A program made the translations under genes and the position numbers. Shown piece after piece: positions 59,943 to 64,000 of a stretch of 64,000 bases of DNA (position 1 is its first letter; each line of letters begins with the position of its first letter). The stretch lies in contig NZ_VJZP01000005.1 of NCBI RefSeq assembly GCF_007097265.1, forward strand, positions 62,001-126,000, given 5' to 3'. The notes below the pieces were generated by a model. That model did not search any database, had not been told where the DNA came from, and saw only the letters and a program-made list of their open reading frames with translations. This DNA comes from Flavobacterium gawalongense. Its GTDB lineage: Bacteria > Bacteroidota > Bacteroidia > Flavobacteriales > Flavobacteriaceae.

Positions 59943-61142
59943 TTAATCCAACAACTTCTTACTCACGCGACTACTTGCAATCAGCGAAGCAATAAAGCCA
60001 AGCGAGACAATAGTTCCCATAACAATCAATACATTTTCGAGAGAGAAAACTACGGGATACGCCAGTGTAGGTGTAATCATAACCAGTTGAAAATGTTGTT
60101 GCAGTAACACAATTATAATTCCTAAAACCAACCCGATAATTCCGCCGAAAACACTCAATAAAGTGCCTTGAAGCAGGAATATTTTTCGTAAATCCTTGAT
60201 TTCAGTTCCTAGATTAAAAAGGGTTTTTAGGTTTCCTTTTTTATCCAAAATCATCATAATCAGCGCGCCAATTAAGTTGAAAAGTGCCACAACAATCACC
60301 AAAGTAAAGATTAAATACACGGCAATATTCTCCGTATTCAACATTTTATAGAGCGATTCGTTGAGTTGAGCCCTGTTTTTTACGGTAATGGTATTGTTGA
60401 AAATTGTTTGAAGTTGGTCTGTGATGGCATTTTCATCAGCGCCAGCTTTTTCTTTGATTTCAATCCCTGAAACCTGATTGGTTTTATATTCCAATAATTC
60501 CTGCGCTAAACCTAAATCGGCAAAAACATATTTAGAATCAAGATCTTCGCTGATGGCGTAAATCCCAACAGGAATAATCTCAGTTTTATTAAAAGCCTGT
60601 TCTGGATTTTCGATAGCGCCTTTCCCTGGTTTTGGAACTAAAACTTCCAATTGATGATTGAAATCAAGCAATCCCATCGAGAATTTTTGGGCAATTCCGT
60701 AACCAACTACTACTTGATAGGTGTCCGGTTTGAGCCACTGCCCGTTGAAAAGTTTCTTTTCAATAGCATTTACTTTGCTAAAGTTGGAATCAACTCCCTT
60801 GAGATAAGTAACTTCTTGTTTTCCGTCAAAAGTGAATAAAACACGCTCTTCTATTATTTTTGTATAAGAAGCTAGCCCATCAATTTTCTTGATTTGGCTT
60901 TCTTGCGTTGGAGAAATAAGGAATGATTTCCCTAAAGTACTGCTTATTTTTAAATCGGGATCAATGTCATTCGTAAACGAAAGACTAAAAACTTTCAACC
61001 CGCTAAAAACAGATAAAACCACAAACAAAGCCATTGCGCCAACAATAATCCCCATGCTGGCAATTCGATTGATGATATTGATCGCATTGTTTTTACTGTT
61101 GCTAAGAATATAGCGTTTGGCTATGTAAAGGGGGAAATTCAA
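59943..61142 (-). CDS. LolC/LolE-like ABC transporter permease
   Basis: A 399-residue inner-membrane protein of the FtsX/MacB permease group: first helix after MNFPLYIAKRYILSNSKNNA (about residues 28-50, GIIVGAMALFVVLSVFSGL), a large periplasmic domain of about 200 residues (MacB-PCD-like), then three C-terminal helices (YLIFTLVIVVALFNLIGALIM, FLLQGTLLSVFGGIIGLVLG, VLIVMGTIVSLGFIASLIAS). By analogy it may release lipoproteins from the inner membrane. No ATPase gene is adjacent. The gene starts 3 bases after rbfA. Confidence 0.88.
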   Translation of the reverse strand: MNFPLYIAKRYILSNSKNNAINIINRIASMGIIVGAMALFVVLSVFSGLKVFSLSFTNDIDPDLKISSTLGKSFLISPTQESQIKKIDGLASYTKIIEERVLFTFDGKQEVTYLKGVDSNFSKVNAIEKKLFNGQWLKPDTYQVVVGYGIAQKFSMGLLDFNHQLEVLVPKPGKGAIENPEQAFNKTEIIPVGIYAISEDLDSKYVFADLGLAQELLEYKTNQVSGIEIKEKAGADENAITDQLQTIFNNTITVKNRAQLNESLYKMLNTENIAVYLIFTLVIVVALFNLIGALIMMILDKKGNLKTLFNLGTEIKDLRKIFLLQGTLLSVFGGIIGLVLGIIIVLLQQHFQLVMITPTLAYPVVFSLENVLIVMGTIVSLGFIASLIASSRVSKKLLD

Positions 61143-61145
61143 ATT

Positions 61146-61538
61146 TTATGAATGTCTGCGTTTTTCTAGAAGATCTCTGTTTTCTATAGGATTTTCCTTG
61201 TTGTTCAGTGCATTGTCAATCTTTTCGATGTAGTCTAACGAATCATCGATAAAGAATACCAAATTAGGTACTTTTCTCAATTGCAAGCGAACGCGTTGTG
61301 ATAAATCATGTTTTATCAAAGTCGAATTCGTCTTAATCGCTGCCAAAGTTTCCTTAGCTTTATCCTGAGGAAAAATGCTTAAATGTACCGTAGCTACTGA
61401 TAAATCTGAAGTTACAACAACCTTGGATACCGAAATTATCAAATTTGTAACTCCGTTTTTTCTCACTTCACCTTGCAGAATGTCAACCAAATCTTTTTGG
61501 ATAACCCCACCTATTTTTTTCTGTCTATTTGTTTCCAT
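61146..61538 (-). CDS. rbfA: Ribosome-binding factor A
   Basis: Small KH-fold factor for late 30S maturation. The 130-residue protein has ETNRQKKIGGVIQKDLVDIL, LIISVSKVVVTSDLSVATVH (core beta-alpha unit) and QRVRLQLRKVPNLVFFIDDS (family signature near residue 92-111). The permease gene follows within 3 bases, so they are co-transcribed. Confidence 0.93.
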   Translation of the reverse strand: METNRQKKIGGVIQKDLVDILQGEVRKNGVTNLIISVSKVVVTSDLSVATVHLSIFPQDKAKETLAAIKTNSTLIKHDLSQRVRLQLRKVPNLVFFIDDSLDYIEKIDNALNNKENPIENRDLLEKRRHS

Positions 61539-61609
61539 GCTGCAAAAATACTACTTTTAAGTTTTATACGAACAAATTTTGAAAGTAACCTATTAATACT
61601 TGTGTTTTT

Positions 61610-61686
61610 AGGAGCTATTTCCTGCTGTACGCTATATCTTTCCTGCCGAACACCGGCAGGAAAGGATGCCGCTTCCATCAGGGCTA
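61610..61686. repeat. Family B modular hairpin repeat, copy 3
   Basis: Left flank AGGAGCTATTTCCTGCTG from 61610, stem CTTTCCTGCCG (61638-61648) with CGGCAGGAAAG (61654-61664), right flank GATGCCGCTTCCATCAGGGC and TA to 61686. The flanks match copy 1 (18983-19063) closely but the stem sequence does not. Confidence 0.75.
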
Positions 61687-61733
61687 AGGCATTTGGAAAC
61701 TATCGAAATTTAGATTATAGACAAACTAATTCC

Positions 61734-61772
61734 GCCCTGTCTCCCTTCCCTTTGGGGAGGGCCGGGGAGGGG
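61734..61772. repeat. GC-rich palindromic repeat (family A), right-end type, before the helicase gene
   Basis: Contains CCCTTCCCTTTGGGGAGGG, close to the right end of the ileS insertion (6415-6447). It lies 18 bases upstream of the helicase ATG and 48 bases after a family B repeat. Confidence 0.6.
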
Positions 61773-61790
61773 AAAATATAAAACATCAAA

Positions 61791-64000
61791 ATGCAAAGAC
61801 CTTCATTCTCCATATACGACGCATCGGCAGGTTCTGGAAAAACCTATGCGCTTGTCAAAGAATATCTGAAAATCATACTGGTTGCTAAGAAAAATGATGC
61901 CTACCGAAACATTCTCGCCATTACGTTTACCAATAAAGCGGTGCACGAAATGAAAAGCCGAATCGTAGGCAGTTTATCCGAATTTGCCAAAGACGAACCA
62001 AGTTCAAAAGCACAGGATTTAATGCAGGATTTGTCCGTAGACACAGAGCTTTCTATTATTGAAATCAAAACCAAATCACAGCAAATCATCAAGCATATTA
62101 TTCATAATTATGCCGCTTTTGATATTTCGACCATTGATAAATTCACACATAAAGTGATTCGTGCTTTTGCGCATGATTTGAATTTACCCATGACTTTCGA
62201 GGTCACTTTGGATACCGAAAATTTATTGATAGAAGCCGTCGATGCCATAATTGCCCAAGCCGGAGAAGATGAAACATTAACAAAACTGTTAATCGATTTC
62301 ACGATGGAAAAAACCGATGATGACAAATCTTGGGATATTTCGCGTGAAATTCTCGAAACCGGTCGTTTAGTTTTAAACGAAAATAATAGAAATGAAATTA
62401 CCCATTTTCAGGATAAATCCATTGCTGAGTTTGTCGAAATAAAAAACAAACTAGCCGAAGCCTGTAAAGTTTTGGAAAAAGAAAGTGTCGTTTTTGCGGA
62501 GGAAGCATTGTCATTAATTGAAAAAAACGGAATTGATACCAAATCCTTTTCAGCAGGACATTTTCCAAAACATTTGTCGAGTATTCAAGAAGGAAAATTT
62601 AATCCAAAAAACAAAACCTATCACGAATTTGATGACATAAAAATCAATAAAACGGCAAAAGACCGTGCAATTATTGAAAACATAATTCCTGATTTATTGC
62701 AATTTCTAGACAAAGTTTACAAAACTTTCGAAAAGATAAATTTCTATAAAGCCTTCTTAAAAAACATTACACCTTTGTCATTGCTAAATACGGTCAGTAA
62801 TGAATTGGCCAAAATTCAGGAAGAACAAAACGTACTTTCTATTTCCGAATTCAATGCAATCATTCACCGTGAAATTCAAAATCAACCTGCGCCTTTTATT
62901 TATGAACGATTGGGGGAACGTTACCGTCATTTTTTCATTGATGAATTTCAGGACACTTCCGAAATGCAATGGCAGAACCTGATTCCGCTGATTGATAATG
63001 CACTTTCGGGTCAGGATGATTTTGGTGTAAAAGGGACTTTGATGATTGTGGGTGACCCGAAACAGTCTATTTATAGATGGCGTGGTGGAAAAGCGGAACA
63101 GTTTATTGAATTGAGTAAAGACCAAAATCCGTTCAATAATCCCGATAAAAAACTCGAACATTTAGATAAAAATTACCGCAGTTATTCGCAAATAATCGAA
63201 TTCAATAATGATCTCTTTAAATTGTTGTCGAATGAATTCGAACATCTGGATTATAAAGATTTGTATGAAAATCACAGTTATCAAAAGACAAACAACAAAA
63301 CGGGTGGCTATGTAAATATTTCCTTTATCCCGAAAGTAGAGGAAATAGATAATAATCCCGAAGCTTCGGGAGATGAAGAAGCCTTGGATAAAACCGATTT
63401 GTATGTTTTAGCAACATTAAATACGATTCAAAAAGTACTACAACAAGGATTTGAATATAAGGATATTGTGATTCTGACCAGAAAGCGAGATCAGGGAATT
63501 GCAATTGCAAATTATTTGACGGAGCAAGGAATTCCGCTTTTGTCCTCAGAAACGCTAATGATTCAAAACGCTACCGAAGTTCGGTTAATTATTCATTTAT
63601 TAAAATACCTGAAAAATAGTTCTGATTTGGAATCCAAAGCGCATTTCCTTCAATATTTAGCTCAAAACAGTCAGGATAAATTACCGATTCACGATTTTAT
63701 TGCTCAAGGAATGGCATTATTTAAGGAAACTGATTTCGAAAATTGGTTGATGAGTTTTGATGTTTCACTTTCATTTCAAAACATTAGAAAAAAATCATTA
63801 TATGAAGCAGTGGAAACTATAATAGCAAAGTTTCTCCCCCCAGCCCCCTCCGAAGGAAGGGGTGACGGAGTGGTTAACTATGTGAATGATAGTTTTGATA
63901 AATTAGGGTATATGACAGGCGGAAATTATTCTCATCTTTTGATAGAAAAAGCAAAAAAAATGAGGAAGAACCCGACAAATGCTGAAAAAATATTGTGGTT
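61791..64000 (+). CDS. UvrD/RecB/AddA-type helicase-nuclease, 5' part, with in-frame insertion near the right edge
   Basis: The frame is open from ATG 61791 to the window end (736 codons). Helicase motifs: Walker A YDASAGSGKTYALVKEY (residues ~9-25), Ia NILAITFTNKAVHEMKSR, II FFIDEFQDTSEMQWQ (about 382-396), III MIVGDPKQSIYRWRGGK, then NYRS (motif IV-like) and DIVILTRKRDQGIAIANYL. This fits RecB/AddA-like dsDNA-end resection enzymes of Bacteroidota; the nuclease domain would lie beyond the edge. After residue ~681 (IIAKF) the sequence leaves the helicase pattern: a translated GC-rich repeat (LPPAPSEGRGDG) is followed by what looks like the start of a DUF559 domain. Confidence 0.85.
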   Translation, partial: MQRPSFSIYDASAGSGKTYALVKEYLKIILVAKKNDAYRNILAITFTNKAVHEMKSRIVGSLSEFAKDEPSSKAQDLMQDLSVDTELSIIEIKTKSQQIIKHIIHNYAAFDISTIDKFTHKVIRAFAHDLNLPMTFEVTLDTENLLIEAVDAIIAQAGEDETLTKLLIDFTMEKTDDDKSWDISREILETGRLVLNENNRNEITHFQDKSIAEFVEIKNKLAEACKVLEKESVVFAEEALSLIEKNGIDTKSFSAGHFPKHLSSIQEGKFNPKNKTYHEFDDIKINKTAKDRAIIENIIPDLLQFLDKVYKTFEKINFYKAFLKNITPLSLLNTVSNELAKIQEEQNVLSISEFNAIIHREIQNQPAPFIYERLGERYRHFFIDEFQDTSEMQWQNLIPLIDNALSGQDDFGVKGTLMIVGDPKQSIYRWRGGKAEQFIELSKDQNPFNNPDKKLEHLDKNYRSYSQIIEFNNDLFKLLSNEFEHLDYKDLYENHSYQKTNNKTGGYVNISFIPKVEEIDNNPEASGDEEALDKTDLYVLATLNTIQKVLQQGFEYKDIVILTRKRDQGIAIANYLTEQGIPLLSSETLMIQNATEVRLIIHLLKYLKNSSDLESKAHFLQYLAQNSQDKLPIHDFIAQGMALFKETDFENWLMSFDVSLSFQNIRKKSLYEAVETIIAKFLPPAPSEGRGDGVVNYVNDSFDKLGYMTGGNYSHLLIEKAKKMRKNPTNAEKILW
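63834..63870. repeat. GC-rich palindromic repeat (family A), left-end type, inside the helicase gene
   Basis: CCCCCTCCGAAGGAAGGGG and its neighbours match the left end of the ileS element in orientation and spacing. It is translated in frame as LPPAPSEGRGDGV within the helicase frame. Confidence 0.65.
63912..64000 (+). other. Start of a DUF559 (Vsr-like endonuclease) domain, in frame with the helicase; cut by the window edge
   Basis: From ATG 63912 the helicase frame reads MTGGNYSHLLIEKAKKMRKN and then PTNAEKILW at the edge. AKKMRKNPTNAEKILW is very like the opening helix of DUF559 proteins (pattern A..LR.N.T.AE..LW..LR), small PD-(D/E)xK nucleases related to very-short-patch-repair endonucleases. 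The Met at 63912 could start a separate protein from the same frame. The catalytic core lies beyond the window, so this rests on about 16 residues. Confidence 0.55.

Overview
The window looks like a chromosomal segment of a Flavobacterium-like member of the Flavobacteriaceae (Bacteroidota). The reasons are the low G+C content, the many TAnnTTTG (-7) promoter boxes, a type IX secretion protein (PorZ) with a type A sorting domain, IPExxxVDY and DUF3108 family proteins, and gene neighbourhoods (ileS/DksA-like/lspA; acpP/fabF/rnc/pyk; purN/rnhA/PfkB/purF) that I associate with flavobacteria. No tRNA, rRNA, CRISPR array or transposase gene was recognised.

Layout. 1-10.3 kb: partial outer-membrane protein, gdhA, porZ, recO, ileS, a DksA-like protein and lspA. 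10.3-17.6 kb: small lipoprotein-like protein, 5-formyl-THF cyclo-ligase, M14-like deacylase, Fic protein, uvrC, patatin/beta-barrel protein. 17.8-23.6 kb: aromatic amino-acid catabolism (hmgA, hppD, tryptophan 2,3-dioxygenase) with DUF3108 and an M23 peptidase. 23.8-30.1 kb: pgi, a TonB-receptor remnant, small membrane and envelope genes, dinB, a PAS protein, a Bax-inhibitor-like protein. 30.3-34.7 kb (minus strand): acpP-fabF-rnc and IPExxxVDY-pyk. 34.9-43.1 kb: purN-rnhA, then a roughly 6 kb defence island (toxin-antitoxin pair, XRE regulator, type III restriction-modification mod/res, hipA remnant) bounded by rnhA and a second copy of the rnhA 3' end, then a PfkB kinase. 43.3-48.7 kb: purF, superoxide dismutase, ComF, glycyl-tRNA synthetase. 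49.1-53.9 kb: signalling genes (LytTR regulator with an altered phospho-acceptor, secreted four-repeat peptide, TPR histidine kinase and response regulator) and a second toxin-antitoxin pair. 54.3-64 kb: thiL, hexose kinase, lepA, dus, LolCE-like permease, rbfA and the start of a RecB/AddA-like helicase that runs off the right edge.

The least ordinary content is a dense set of palindromic repeat families. One GC-rich family lies in frame inside two genes. In ileS it leaves a 37-residue insertion. In the terminal helicase gene it is followed in the same frame by what reads as the N-terminus of a DUF559 (Vsr-like) nuclease domain. This suggests a mobile, in-frame DUF559 element with hairpin ends. 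A second family has constant flanks around a hairpin whose stem sequence differs completely between copies; one of these stems is a perfect 54-bp palindrome. A third is a compound of four hairpins with compensatory changes.
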